The translations under genes were made by a program, and so were the position numbers. 64,000 nt of DNA from Algibacter sp. L3A6 (GTDB lineage: Bacteria > Bacteroidota > Bacteroidia > Flavobacteriales > Flavobacteriaceae). Position 1 is the first letter of the stretch; every line of letters begins with the position of its first letter. This document shows positions 8,115 through 17,834 of this stretch, piece by piece. The notes under the pieces are model-generated. The model did not search any database. It had not been told where the DNA came from and saw nothing but the letters and a program-made list of their open reading frames with translations. The DNA lies in NCBI RefSeq assembly GCF_009796825.1, contig NZ_CP047030.1:248001-312000 (forward strand). The letters run 5' to 3'.

Positions 8115-8627
8115 ATGACTTTAAATAAAAATTATCCAAAATCGTTTTCACACATCGGAATCACGGTTCCTGACATAAAAAAAGCAGTACAATTCTACTC
8201 AGATGTTATGGGGTGGTACATTATCATGGAACCTTCTGAAGTAAAAAAAGAAAGCGATACTGCCATCGGGCAAATGTGTATTGATGTTTTTGGTGAAGAT
8301 TGGGAAACCTTTGAAATCGCACATTTATCTACATCTGATGGTATTGGCATCGAACTTTTTAGCTTTCCGCATGGCGTAAAAGAAGCTCCAGAGTTTAGTC
8401 CTTTCAATACCGGATTGTTTCATTTTTGCATACAAGATCCTGACATTGAAACACTAATAGATAAAATTATAAAAAACGGTGGTAAGCAAAGAATGCCTAT
8501 TCGCGAGTATTATCCAGATGATAAACCTTATAAAATGTGCTATGTAGAAGATCCCTTCGGAATTGTTTTTGAAATATACACACATAGCTACGAATTAACG
8601 TATTCTTCTGGAGCTTACTCCAAATAA
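8115..8627 (+). CDS. VOC-superfamily (glyoxalase/dioxygenase-like) protein
   Basis: A 170-residue protein with two beta-alpha-beta-beta-beta modules typical of vicinal oxygen chelate enzymes: FSHIGITVPDIKKAVQFYSDVMGW at the start and MCYVEDPFGIVFEIYTHSYE at the end, with candidate metal ligands in SHIG, LFHFCIQDPD and FEIYTH. The reaction cannot be assigned, since members include glyoxalase I, ring-cleaving dioxygenases and resistance proteins. Divergent pairing with an HxlR regulator suggests inducible detoxification of a reactive small molecule (inference). Confidence 0.85.
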   Translation: MTLNKNYPKSFSHIGITVPDIKKAVQFYSDVMGWYIIMEPSEVKKESDTAIGQMCIDVFGEDWETFEIAHLSTSDGIGIELFSFPHGVKEAPEFSPFNTGLFHFCIQDPDIETLIDKIIKNGGKQRMPIREYYPDDKPYKMCYVEDPFGIVFEIYTHSYELTYSSGAYSK

Positions 8628-8750
8628 TTCCTAGTAATACAAGGGCGTAGAAGCCTATTTTAGTCTCTAAAACCGATTTTTGACTTTCTAAATTTTAAAT
8701 TTTGAAACATTTTTTCGTAAGTTGCCAATCGGTTTTCAGACTATAAATTT

Positions 8751-9476
8751 ATGTGTACAGTAACTATTTTCCCAACAGGGAATAACGACTTTGTTCTAAC
8801 CTCTAATAGAGATGAAGCTCCAAATCGTATTTCTCTTCAACCCGATTTTTATAGCGTTGAAAACACCACCCTTTTATTTCCCAAAGACAAATTGGCTGGC
8901 GGCACATGGATTGGCGTAAGTGAAAAAAACCGGGTTATTTGTTTACTCAACGGTGGTTTTAAAATTCATAAACGTCAACCTAAATACAGAGTTAGTCGTG
9001 GTGTTGTAACTAAAGACTTATTAATTACAGATAATATAGAGCGTTGTATTGAAAACTACAATTTTGATGATATTGAACCTTTTACTGTTGTAGTTGCCGA
9101 CTGGAATTCTAAGTTAAAATTCTACGAATTAGTTTGGGATGGCAGCAACAAACATTTTACGCAACTACCTCTAGAATCAAAAGTTTGGTCTTCGTCCACT
9201 TTATACAATCCGTCCATGAAAGCAGAGCGTCTACAATGGTTCGATAATTATAAAAATGAAAACAAATTAACACCAAGTTCAATTTTAAATTTCCATAAAA
9301 CAGCAGGACAAAATAATAACGAATACGGGGTTATTATGAATCGCAGCACTGTAAAAACCACAAGTATTACTCAGGTTATAAAGGCAAATAGTAGCATTAA
9401 TATGCGTTATGAAAGTTTACAAAACCAAAGTGTTTCTTCTAAAACATTAAAAACACCTCAAATAGTTAATGGATAA
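8751..9476 (+). CDS. NRDE-family (TANGO2-like) protein
   Basis: A 241-residue protein beginning MCTVTIF with the family-naming motif SNRDEAPNR near residue 20. The NRDE/TANGO2 family has an Ntn-hydrolase-like fold, in which Cys2 would be the nucleophile after Met removal. Human TANGO2 has been linked to lipid and haem metabolism, and the bacterial function is not settled. LAGGTWIGVSEKNRVICLLNGG is the other conserved core. It overlaps the next gene by 8 nt, so the two are almost certainly translated together. Confidence 0.9.
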   Translation: MCTVTIFPTGNNDFVLTSNRDEAPNRISLQPDFYSVENTTLLFPKDKLAGGTWIGVSEKNRVICLLNGGFKIHKRQPKYRVSRGVVTKDLLITDNIERCIENYNFDDIEPFTVVVADWNSKLKFYELVWDGSNKHFTQLPLESKVWSSSTLYNPSMKAERLQWFDNYKNENKLTPSSILNFHKTAGQNNNEYGVIMNRSTVKTTSITQVIKANSSINMRYESLQNQSVSSKTLKTPQIVNG

Positions 9477-10464
9477 TACCGGAATTATTTTAACACTCGC
9501 CTACCCTGACACTATTGTTATGGTTTCCGATGAATGGTTTTCTCCATTTTTAAGATTTGTAGGAGTTGGAAAAAAGAATTATTTGCGTGCTGGTCATGCT
9601 GCTTTAGTTTTAATTGAAAAGGAAACAGGTGTTTTAGAATATCACGATTTTGGACGTTACATAACACCAGAACCCAACGGACGTGTTCGAGGTAGAGATA
9701 CCGACAACGAATTACATTTCCCGCTAAAAGCAGAAATTAAAGATGATAAAATCTTGAATTTAGACGAAATTTTAAAGTTTTTAGCCACACAACCTAAGTT
9801 AACCCATGGCGATGGTAAATTAGTAGCCTCTGTTTGTAATACTATTGATTATAAAAAAGCTAGAAGCTTTATAACCATGATGCAAAACGAACATTTTATA
9901 CGTTATGCTGCCTTTATTAAAAACGCTAGTAATTGTGCCCGTTTTGTTTGTGATGCCTTAATCGCTTCTGTTACAAAGCCAGATATGAGAAAAAGTATTG
10001 AAAACTCTAAATGGTTTACACCAAGTACTGTTGGTAATGTGCTACTTGCTAATACAGAACCACATGCTTTTGAAGTATCGGAAACTGGTGAGATTTCAAA
10101 ATTTAAAGGTTCGCAAAGAAGTGAAAATCTACGTTGTTTTTTAGATAAACTGAAAGACCACAAAGTAAACCTTATTGGTACTTTAAAACCCAAACCCGTT
10201 AACGGTACACATCAAAATGCGCAATGGTTATCTGGCATTGCTGCTGGAGCATGGTTTGAACTCCATGAAACGGAAAATGCTTTAAACTATAGGTTTAGAC
10301 GTGTTTCTCCTTACGGAAATATTGATGTCGATACCTTTTTCAAAATTGAAAATGAAGGATTTAATTTTAATCAAACTTTTGAATTTGTGCCTTATTCTAA
10401 CTGTAAATTCTTTCATATAAAACAAGATGAAACTATTTATAGATTTAACAGAATAGACGACTAA
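9469..10464 (+). CDS. Conserved hypothetical protein, probable DUF6695-type partner of NRDE protein
   Basis: A 331-residue protein without signal peptide. I believe it belongs to a Bacteroidota family named DUF6695, from memory and not checked. Visible features are an N-terminal AGHAALVLIEKETG segment and a later SNCARFVCDAL segment. A conserved His early and a Cys preceding a helix is an arrangement seen in some papain-like (NlpC/P60- or LRAT-like) folds, so a hydrolase or transferase is possible (inference). It starts inside the end of the NRDE gene, pointing to a shared role. It converges on the TPR gene at 10475. Confidence 0.7.
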   Translation: MDNTGIILTLAYPDTIVMVSDEWFSPFLRFVGVGKKNYLRAGHAALVLIEKETGVLEYHDFGRYITPEPNGRVRGRDTDNELHFPLKAEIKDDKILNLDEILKFLATQPKLTHGDGKLVASVCNTIDYKKARSFITMMQNEHFIRYAAFIKNASNCARFVCDALIASVTKPDMRKSIENSKWFTPSTVGNVLLANTEPHAFEVSETGEISKFKGSQRSENLRCFLDKLKDHKVNLIGTLKPKPVNGTHQNAQWLSGIAAGAWFELHETENALNYRFRRVSPYGNIDVDTFFKIENEGFNFNQTFEFVPYSNCKFFHIKQDETIYRFNRIDD

Positions 10465-10474
10465 ACAGATAAGT

Positions 10475-11428
10475 CTAAAGTTTTAAAACAGCTTCTTTTT
10501 GCTTTTGGAACACCTTAATTTTTGGCAACTCAACAATTGCTAAATCAATATACTTTAAAGCTTTTTCTTTATTTTTTTGATGCGTTTCTATTTGCGCTAA
10601 ACGGTAATACGCCCAAGCTTTTGGCACACCATCTTTAGCCGAATAATGTTGAATATATTGATTTAAACAAGCTTCTCCTTTTTCTAATTCAACGTTATAT
10701 TCTGCAGCAACTTTTCCTATTTGGTAGTGTAATGCATTACGCTTATGATTAGCTTCGGCTTGTTCTATATTTTTTATGGCTTCTTCTGGTCTTTTTTCAT
10801 TTTCGTAAAAAGCAGTTAACTTATCGAAACAGTTTAGCGATCCGCCTTCAGCTATAGCCATTTTATAAAATTTTTCGGCAAGTTTAGGTTCGTCGTCATA
10901 TTCATAAATATAACCTTTAGCCAAATAGCCATCTACTTTAGAAAGCACTTCAAGTTCCTCAGCATATTGTAAAGACTTACTTCTACTTCCGCCTAAAACT
11001 CCCGGTAATTGCATGTAGAGTTCTACTAAAGCCCAACGCGTATCAATATGGGTTGCATCTAATTCCGCGGCCTTTAAAAATGCACCTTTAATATCGCCTA
11101 TTAACCCTAATGCGGTAAACTTGCTTACCGATAGAGCCTTCATGCCTAAAGCTCCTCCGTATTTATAGTGATAATTGGCTGTCTTAGGTTTACTTTCAAC
11201 AAGTTTTTTATAATTATCAATAGCATGATCCCATTGTTTTTGATGTCCATAAACATCTCCTAATAATTCAATCGCTTGCAAATCGTTAGGCGTATTTTCT
11301 AAATATTGAATAAGCAAAGGCTCGGCTTTTTGATAGTGCTTTTTACTAACGAGCTCTTTAAAATCGGCAATAGACGATTGAGAAAAGACCATAATTGGCA
11401 ATAACAGAAATATCAAAAATTTATTCAT
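10475..11428 (-). CDS. Exported tetratricopeptide-repeat protein
   Basis: A 317-residue protein with a signal peptide (MNKFLIFLLLPIMVFSQ) and TPR-like helical repeats: AIELLGDVYGHQKQWDHAIDNYKKLV, KPKTANYHYKYGGALGMKA, LAEKFYKMAIAEGG and AWAYYRLAQIETHQKNKEKALKYIDLAI. It probably scaffolds proteins in the periplasm. It is divergent from the alpha-2-macroglobulin gene, with 140 nt between the starts. No other domain is recognised. Confidence 0.85.
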   Translation of the reverse strand: MNKFLIFLLLPIMVFSQSSIADFKELVSKKHYQKAEPLLIQYLENTPNDLQAIELLGDVYGHQKQWDHAIDNYKKLVESKPKTANYHYKYGGALGMKALSVSKFTALGLIGDIKGAFLKAAELDATHIDTRWALVELYMQLPGVLGGSRSKSLQYAEELEVLSKVDGYLAKGYIYEYDDEPKLAEKFYKMAIAEGGSLNCFDKLTAFYENEKRPEEAIKNIEQAEANHKRNALHYQIGKVAAEYNVELEKGEACLNQYIQHYSAKDGVPKAWAYYRLAQIETHQKNKEKALKYIDLAIVELPKIKVFQKQKEAVLKL

Positions 11429-11568
11429 AGATTTTAGTTCGAAAATGCAAAGTTAAACTTTCTGCTTTACTCTAAAAATGGTTAACTTCACTCAATAAAC
11501 GAAACCGTTCACGCATTGGTATATTTTGGAACGGCTTTTGTTCATATTTTAGAGACAAATTTAATGCA

Positions 11569-14500
11569 ATGAAAAACACACTATCTATATTAATGGTTAT
11601 ATTATTTTCACACTTTTCTTCTGCTCAAAGCCCTAATTACGACAAATTATGGCAAGATGTAGCAAAGTTTGAAGCCGAAGGTTTACCCAAATCAGCTTTA
11701 AAAGTGGCTGAAAACATTGAAAAAATTGCCAAAACCGATAAAAACCACGCCCAAACCATAAAAATTATGCTTTTTAAAAGCAAATTTGCTATGGTGCTAG
11801 AAGAAAATGCGCAACTCGATATTATTAACGATTTTAAATCAAAAATAGCAGCTAGTGAATTTCCTACTAAAAACATCCTAGAGAATGTTTTAGCCAATTT
11901 ACATTGGCAATATTACAAGCAAAACCGATGGAAATTCTATAATAGAACACAAACCACTGAAAAGGTTGATGCTACAGATTTTAGAACTTGGGATTTACAA
12001 ACGCTGTTTGATGAAATACACCTACATTTTCAAAATTCGTTAGCAAACGGTTTAATGCTTCAGCAAGAAGATTTAAAACAATTTGCAGCTATTTTAAGGG
12101 AACAAAAAGATTCTAAAATTTACAGACCAACACTGTTTGATTTTTTAAACCATACAGCTCTAGAATTTTATAAAACCAATGAAACTCAAATCACCAAACC
12201 TGCATATAAATTCGAAGTTGATAACGAAAAACTTCTAAATGATGCTAAAACTTTTGCTGAATTAACAATAACATCCAAAGATTCTAGCTCGTTACAATTA
12301 GAGGCTTTAAAAATTTATCAAAACTTAACTCGTTTTCATTTAAAAGACAAATCTCCTTTTGCCTTAGCCGATGTTAATATTGAGCGCTTAAAATTTGTAA
12401 ACGAACATGCCACTTTTAATAACAAAGAAACCTTACTACTCGATGCTTTAAAAGCAGAAAATAAAGAACATAAAAAACACGAATTTTCTGGCCTTTATGA
12501 TTTTGAAATTGCACAAATTTACTACCAACAAAGTAACACTTATCATCCAAAAACAAGCGACACACATAGATGGAAAGCTAAAGAGGCATTAGAAATCTGT
12601 GATGCTGTTATCGCTAAATTTCCAAAAAGTAATGGGGCAGAAAAGTGTGAAGTTTTAAAAGCTATCATTAACCGCACGCAACTTCAACTAACTAGTGAAG
12701 CGTTTTTACCGGTTCAGCAAAACGGACGCATTTTTGTGCAATACAAAAACTTAAACCATCTTGAATTTAATGCCTATAAAATAACCGAAAACCAGTTTGA
12801 AAAATTTCTAACACTTTATAATAGTGATGATCAATGGGATTTTATTAAGCCATTAAAATCTACTAAAACTTGGGAAAGCACATTAAAAAATGAGAATGAC
12901 TACCAAAGTCACAGCACCGAAGTTTTACTTCCTAAATTAGATAATGGCAGATATCTTCTGGTTGCAACTCCTAAAAACGCTAGTGATAGAGATTTTTCAT
13001 TTTCCAACATTCAAATAACAAACACGGCTTTAATCGAAACCGAATCGCCTGAGTTTAAAATTTTTCAATGTATAGATAGAACAAATGGAGCACCAATAGC
13101 CAATGCTTCGGTAGAATTAACATACACCGAAAACTATACAAACAAAATAAAAACCGAGCAACATAAAACAAATAGTTTAGGCCAATTTAAAATTAATAAA
13201 AAAAGAGAGCATTGGTACAGAAACGTAAAACTTAAGGTTAAAAACAATAATGATTTAGCATACTTTGGCGATTATTATATTAACAGAAGTAATACCCAAA
13301 ACGAAGAAAAAACAACCTATAAATCTTTTTTATTTACAGACAGAAGTATTTACAGACCATCGCAAACCGTATACTTCAAAGCTATTGCTATAAAAAGAGA
13401 AAACAATAAATCTGAAGTTTTAGAAAACCAAAACGTCTTGGTTTATCTCTATAACGTTAATGGTGAAAAAGTAAAAGAATTACAACTAAAAACCAACGAT
13501 TTTGGATCGGTTGCTGGTGAATTTATCTTACCTAACTCAGGTCTAAATGGTGCTTATTATATTGAAATTAATACCGCTTCTAATGGCATCAACTTTAGAA
13601 GCACAGTAGATTTTTCGGTTGAAGAATACAAGCGTCCAAAATTTGAAACTCAATTCACTCCCGTTACAGACACCTATAAAGTAAACGATTTGGTTAAAAT
13701 AACCGGTAAGGCCTTAGCTTATGCGGGCAGTAATATTACCGATGCCAAAGTAATTTACACCGTTAAACGCAAAGTGAGATACCCAAGCTGGTATTATTGG
13801 TACCGCCCTTATTTTAGCAGCGAAGCTCAAGAAATAACACATGGAGAAACAAAAACTAATGATAAAGGTGAGTTTGAAATTTCTTTTAAAGCGCAGCCAG
13901 ATCAAAGTATTGATAAATCTAGCTTACCAATTTTTAATTATGAAATTACGGCCGATGTTACCGATTTAAATGGAGAAACAAGAAGCGCAACAACAATTGT
14001 TAACGTTGGTTACCATGCTTTAATAGCTAATATTATGGTAGATTCTGTTTTAGATAAAACTAAAAAAGACAACCAAATTTCTATAAACACACAAAATCTA
14101 AACGGCTCCTTTGTTGACGCCAAAGGCTCTATTAAAATTTATAAATTAAATGCTCCAAACTTTGTTTTAAGAACAGCACCTTGGAGTGCACCAGATTATC
14201 AAAGTTTTACCTTCGAAACTTTTAAAACGCTTTTTCCTCACGATGCTTTTCAAGATGAAGATGATTCTAAAAACTGGAAAAAAGGAGATTTAGTTTTTCA
14301 AAAGGACTTCAATACAAACACAGCCAAAACTTTAGAACTAGGAAACATCAAAAAATGGAAATCTGGTCAATATATAATCGTTCTAGAAAGTGAAGATAAA
14401 TTTGGACAAACCGTTAAAGATGAAGCTAGAACAACCTTATTTAGTAATACTGATAAAACATTAGCCGATAATCAATTATTCAGCGTTTCAGCCAATAAAA

Positions 14501-17500
14501 ATCGATATGACATTGGAGACAAAGCCGTGATAACCTTTGCTTCTTCAGCTAAAAACATCAACCTTACCGTCTCTATTGAAAAGGATGAAAAAATTATTAA
14601 AACTGAAATTATTCAGCTTAATAACAACAAAACAAATATCACAATTCCGGTAACGGAAAATGATTTAGGAGGCTTTACGGTAAACTACAGCTTTGCGGTT
14701 TATAATAGCTACCAATCTGGTTCTGTATTTATTTCAGTTCCATTCCCAAAAACAAATCTAGACATTGAAACCATCACGTTTAGAGATAAGCTACAACCTG
14801 GCACAGAAGAAAATTGGCAGTTTAAAATTAAAGGTCCAAAAGGCGAAAAAGTGAATGCAGAAATTTTGGCAAGTATGTATGATGCCTCTTTAGATCAATT
14901 TAACAACCACAGTTGGTACTTTAGCCCAATTCAGAATTCTACATACCGAACAAGAACTTACAGTCAAGCAAATTCAAGTTTCGGCAATACCCAATTTAGA
15001 GTTTATAACAGCTATACCAATGTAAGATATCCTATACAATATTATGATCAACTAGATTGGTTTGGCTTTAATTTTGGAAGACAACACCGTAATATATCTA
15101 TTAGAGGTATGTCTAGCATGGGTAAAAAACTAAGTGGTAGTGTCTCTGGAGTTCACGTCGTTGAAGATCGTATTGAAGCTCCTGAAATGATGATGGAGGA
15201 AAGTGAAATGTCTAGTTTAGATGATACCGTTGTTGTTGGGTACGGCACTCAAAAAGAAGTTAATAATTCTGTTGCCCCTACCGAGCAAGCTAAAGAAATG
15301 GATTTTGATGATGTTCAAATTCGTAAAAACTTGCAAGAAACAGCCTTTTTCTTTCCGCAGTTAAAAACAGATAAAGACGGAAATATTAGCTTTAATTTCA
15401 ATACACCAGAAGCTTTAACAAAATGGAAATTACAATTATTAGCGCACACCAAAACCTTAGAAAGTAGCACTACAACATTAACAACAGTTACTCAAAAGGA
15501 GTTGATGGTTTCGCCAAATTCACCACGTTTTTTACGCCAAGGCGATGTTATTTCTATCAGTACCAAAATTTCAAACCTTACAGACCAAGCACTTTCTGGT
15601 CAGGCTAAGTTAATTTTAACCGATGCCTTAACCGGAAAAGAAATTAACGGAGCATTAGGTATTACTGAAGCTAATAAAACCTTCAATGTAAATGCTGCCG
15701 GTAACACACAAGTATCATGGCAACTAAACGTTCCTGATAACATACAAGCTGTGCAATACAAAATTGTTGCAAAAGCGGGCGATTATAGCGATGGCGAGCA
15801 AAATGCTTTACCTGTTTTAAGCAATCGTATGTTGGTAACCGAAACTTTACCAATGTGGGTACGTAGCAATGAAACTAAAACATTTGTTTTAGATAAGCTA
15901 AAAAACAATAACTCTTCAACTTTAAAAAACCATAAACTTACTCTAGAAGTAACTTCTAATCCTGCTTGGTATGCGGTTCAGGCCTTGCCATACCTTATGG
16001 AATATCCATACGAGTGTAACGAGCAAACTTTTAGTCGTTATTATGCCAATGCCCTGGCTAGCCATATTGCAAACTCGAACCCAAGAATTCAAGAGGTTTT
16101 TAACCAATGGAAAAATAGCGATGCGTTGCTTTCTAACTTAGAAAAAAATGAAGATTTAAAATCTATTTTAATTCAAGAAACACCTTGGTTACGTGATGCA
16201 CAAAGCGAAACGGAGCAGAAAAAACGTATTGCTTTATTATTCGATTTAAATAAAATGAATAGCGAATTACAATCTGCCGTTAATAAACTAGATGCTAACC
16301 AAATGCCGAATGGTGCTTGGTCTTGGTTTAAAGGTGGCCACGAAAACCGATACATTACACAACATATAATTACTGGTTTTGGTCATTTAAAACAACTTTC
16401 TGTTGTAGATGCTAATGAAAAAACTGCTGAAATGGTTTCTAAAGCCATTCAGTTTTTGGATGCTGAATTTGTTCAAGAATACAAAGACATTAGAAAGTAT
16501 GATAAGAATATGGACTTAGATTTAGACCATTTAAGCTATACACAACTGCATTATTTATACATGCGAAGCTTCTTCCCTAACATTAAAAAATCTAAAAAAG
16601 TTGAAGAAATCATTAGTTATTATCAAACACAAATTGAGAAATATTGGTTAAATCGTTCGCTTTATGCAAAAGGTCTAATGGCATTAATTTCACATAGAAA
16701 TGATGCACCTATTATGGCTACCAAAATTTTAAAATCGCTGAAAGAAACAAGCATTACTTCGGAAGAATTAGGGATGTACTGGAAAGCTAATACCAACTCT
16801 TGGTTCTGGTATCAAGCACCAATTGAAACTCAAGCGTTATTAATTGAAGCCTTTTCGGAAATAGAAAATGATACAGAAACAATTGATAATTTAAAAATCT
16901 GGTTACTTAAAAATAAGCAAACCAACCGTTGGAAAACTACAAAATCTACAACCGATGCCGTGTATGCATTATTACTGCAAGGTAGCGATTGGTTAAGTAT
17001 AACCGATGCTGTTGAAATTGTTTTAGGCGGACAAAAGATTGAACCATCAAAACTTGAAGATGTAAAAATTGAAGCCGGAACAGGTTACTATAAAACATCG
17101 TGGAATACTAATGAAATTAAACCAGAAATGGGAGACGTTAGTATTTCTAAAAAAGGAGCAGGTATTGCTTGGGGTAGTTTGTATTGGCAGTATTTTGAAG
17201 ATTTAGATAAAATTACTTCAGCAGAAACACCTTTACAATTGAAAAAGAAATTATTCTTAAAAACGAATACGGACACCGGTGAAAAAATAACGGAAATAAC
17301 AGAGCAAACCACTTTAAATGTTGGCGACTTAGTACGTGTACGTATAGAACTTAAAAGCGACAGAGCTATGGAGTTTATACATATGAAAGATATGCGAGCA
17401 GCAGGTTTTGAGCCCGTAAATGTAATATCTGCTTATAAGTGGCAAGATGGTTTAGGCTATTATGAAAGTACAAAAGATGCAAGCATAAACTTCTTTTTTG

Positions 17501-17649
17501 ATTATTTACCTAAAGGCGTTTATGTTTTTGAATACGATTTACGTGTAAATAACTCCGGAAATATGAGCAACGGCATAACCACGATACAAAGTATGTATGC
17601 TCCAGAATTTAGTAGCCATAGTGAAGGTGTACGTGTTTTAGTTGACTAG
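11569..17649 (+). CDS. Alpha-2-macroglobulin family protein with intact thioester and SusC-like motif
   Basis: A 2026-residue exported protein (signal peptide MKNTLSILMVILFSHFSSAQ) resembling bacterial alpha-2-macroglobulins, periplasmic or surface protease traps. MG2-type domains are seen around TDRSIYRPSQTVYFKAIAIK. The alpha-2-macroglobulin core starts near FFFPQLKTDKDGNISFNFNTPEALTKWKL. The thioester motif CNEQ is at 1483-1486 in YPYECNEQTFSRYYAN, and a complement-like helical barrel follows. Before the core, residues 1176-1230 include ISIRGMSSMGKK and VVVGYGTQKE (1221-1230), a string typical of SusC/RagA TonB-dependent receptors, lying where a bait region is expected. No penicillin-binding protein 1C gene is adjacent, unlike the E. 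coli arrangement. Confidence 0.92.
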   Translation: MKNTLSILMVILFSHFSSAQSPNYDKLWQDVAKFEAEGLPKSALKVAENIEKIAKTDKNHAQTIKIMLFKSKFAMVLEENAQLDIINDFKSKIAASEFPTKNILENVLANLHWQYYKQNRWKFYNRTQTTEKVDATDFRTWDLQTLFDEIHLHFQNSLANGLMLQQEDLKQFAAILREQKDSKIYRPTLFDFLNHTALEFYKTNETQITKPAYKFEVDNEKLLNDAKTFAELTITSKDSSSLQLEALKIYQNLTRFHLKDKSPFALADVNIERLKFVNEHATFNNKETLLLDALKAENKEHKKHEFSGLYDFEIAQIYYQQSNTYHPKTSDTHRWKAKEALEICDAVIAKFPKSNGAEKCEVLKAIINRTQLQLTSEAFLPVQQNGRIFVQYKNLNHLEFNAYKITENQFEKFLTLYNSDDQWDFIKPLKSTKTWESTLKNENDYQSHSTEVLLPKLDNGRYLLVATPKNASDRDFSFSNIQITNTALIETESPEFKIFQCIDRTNGAPIANASVELTYTENYTNKIKTEQHKTNSLGQFKINKKREHWYRNVKLKVKNNNDLAYFGDYYINRSNTQNEEKTTYKSFLFTDRSIYRPSQTVYFKAIAIKRENNKSEVLENQNVLVYLYNVNGEKVKELQLKTNDFGSVAGEFILPNSGLNGAYYIEINTASNGINFRSTVDFSVEEYKRPKFETQFTPVTDTYKVNDLVKITGKALAYAGSNITDAKVIYTVKRKVRYPSWYYWYRPYFSSEAQEITHGETKTNDKGEFEISFKAQPDQSIDKSSLPIFNYEITADVTDLNGETRSATTIVNVGYHALIANIMVDSVLDKTKKDNQISINTQNLNGSFVDAKGSIKIYKLNAPNFVLRTAPWSAPDYQSFTFETFKTLFPHDAFQDEDDSKNWKKGDLVFQKDFNTNTAKTLELGNIKKWKSGQYIIVLESEDKFGQTVKDEARTTLFSNTDKTLADNQLFSVSANKNRYDIGDKAVITFASSAKNINLTVSIEKDEKIIKTEIIQLNNNKTNITIPVTENDLGGFTVNYSFAVYNSYQSGSVFISVPFPKTNLDIETITFRDKLQPGTEENWQFKIKGPKGEKVNAEILASMYDASLDQFNNHSWYFSPIQNSTYRTRTYSQANSSFGNTQFRVYNSYTNVRYPIQYYDQLDWFGFNFGRQHRNISIRGMSSMGKKLSGSVSGVHVVEDRIEAPEMMMEESEMSSLDDTVVVGYGTQKEVNNSVAPTEQAKEMDFDDVQIRKNLQETAFFFPQLKTDKDGNISFNFNTPEALTKWKLQLLAHTKTLESSTTTLTTVTQKELMVSPNSPRFLRQGDVISISTKISNLTDQALSGQAKLILTDALTGKEINGALGITEANKTFNVNAAGNTQVSWQLNVPDNIQAVQYKIVAKAGDYSDGEQNALPVLSNRMLVTETLPMWVRSNETKTFVLDKLKNNNSSTLKNHKLTLEVTSNPAWYAVQALPYLMEYPYECNEQTFSRYYANALASHIANSNPRIQEVFNQWKNSDALLSNLEKNEDLKSILIQETPWLRDAQSETEQKKRIALLFDLNKMNSELQSAVNKLDANQMPNGAWSWFKGGHENRYITQHIITGFGHLKQLSVVDANEKTAEMVSKAIQFLDAEFVQEYKDIRKYDKNMDLDLDHLSYTQLHYLYMRSFFPNIKKSKKVEEIISYYQTQIEKYWLNRSLYAKGLMALISHRNDAPIMATKILKSLKETSITSEELGMYWKANTNSWFWYQAPIETQALLIEAFSEIENDTETIDNLKIWLLKNKQTNRWKTTKSTTDAVYALLLQGSDWLSITDAVEIVLGGQKIEPSKLEDVKIEAGTGYYKTSWNTNEIKPEMGDVSISKKGAGIAWGSLYWQYFEDLDKITSAETPLQLKKKLFLKTNTDTGEKITEITEQTTLNVGDLVRVRIELKSDRAMEFIHMKDMRAAGFEPVNVISAYKWQDGLGYYESTKDASINFFFDYLPKGVYVFEYDLRVNNSGNMSNGITTIQSMYAPEFSSHSEGVRVLVD

Positions 17650-17672
17650 AAGTAATAAAAAAAGTAAGCTTG

Positions 17673-17748
17673 GTCATTTCGACGTTAGGATAAATTGCAT
17701 AACAAATAGAAGCCTAAATTATGTGATGTCTCCATTCGTCGACATGAC
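17673..17748. repeat. Small palindromic intergenic element
   Basis: GTCATTTCGACG (17673-17684) and CGTCGACATGAC (17737-17748) are inverted with one mismatch, bounding a 76-bp AT-rich element. Similar GTCATTTCGACG-type inverted ends recur in flavobacterial intergenic DNA (from general familiarity, not checked). No gene is inside. Confidence 0.5.
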
Positions 17749-17780
17749 AACAGAAACTCTAAGTAACTCATAAAACAAAA

Positions 17781-17816
17781 AAAGCCGCTTCAAGTTTAAC
17801 ACTTAAAGCGGATTTT
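17781..17816. terminator. Bidirectional terminator between alpha-2-macroglobulin and nuclease genes
   Basis: CCGCTT-c-AAGT (17785-17795) pairs with ACTT-a-AAGCGG (17801-17811). The plus strand runs into ATTTTAT, and the minus strand into GGCTTTTTTTG. It serves the two convergent units. Confidence 0.85.
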
Positions 17817-17834
17817 ATATTATAAATAGAATTC

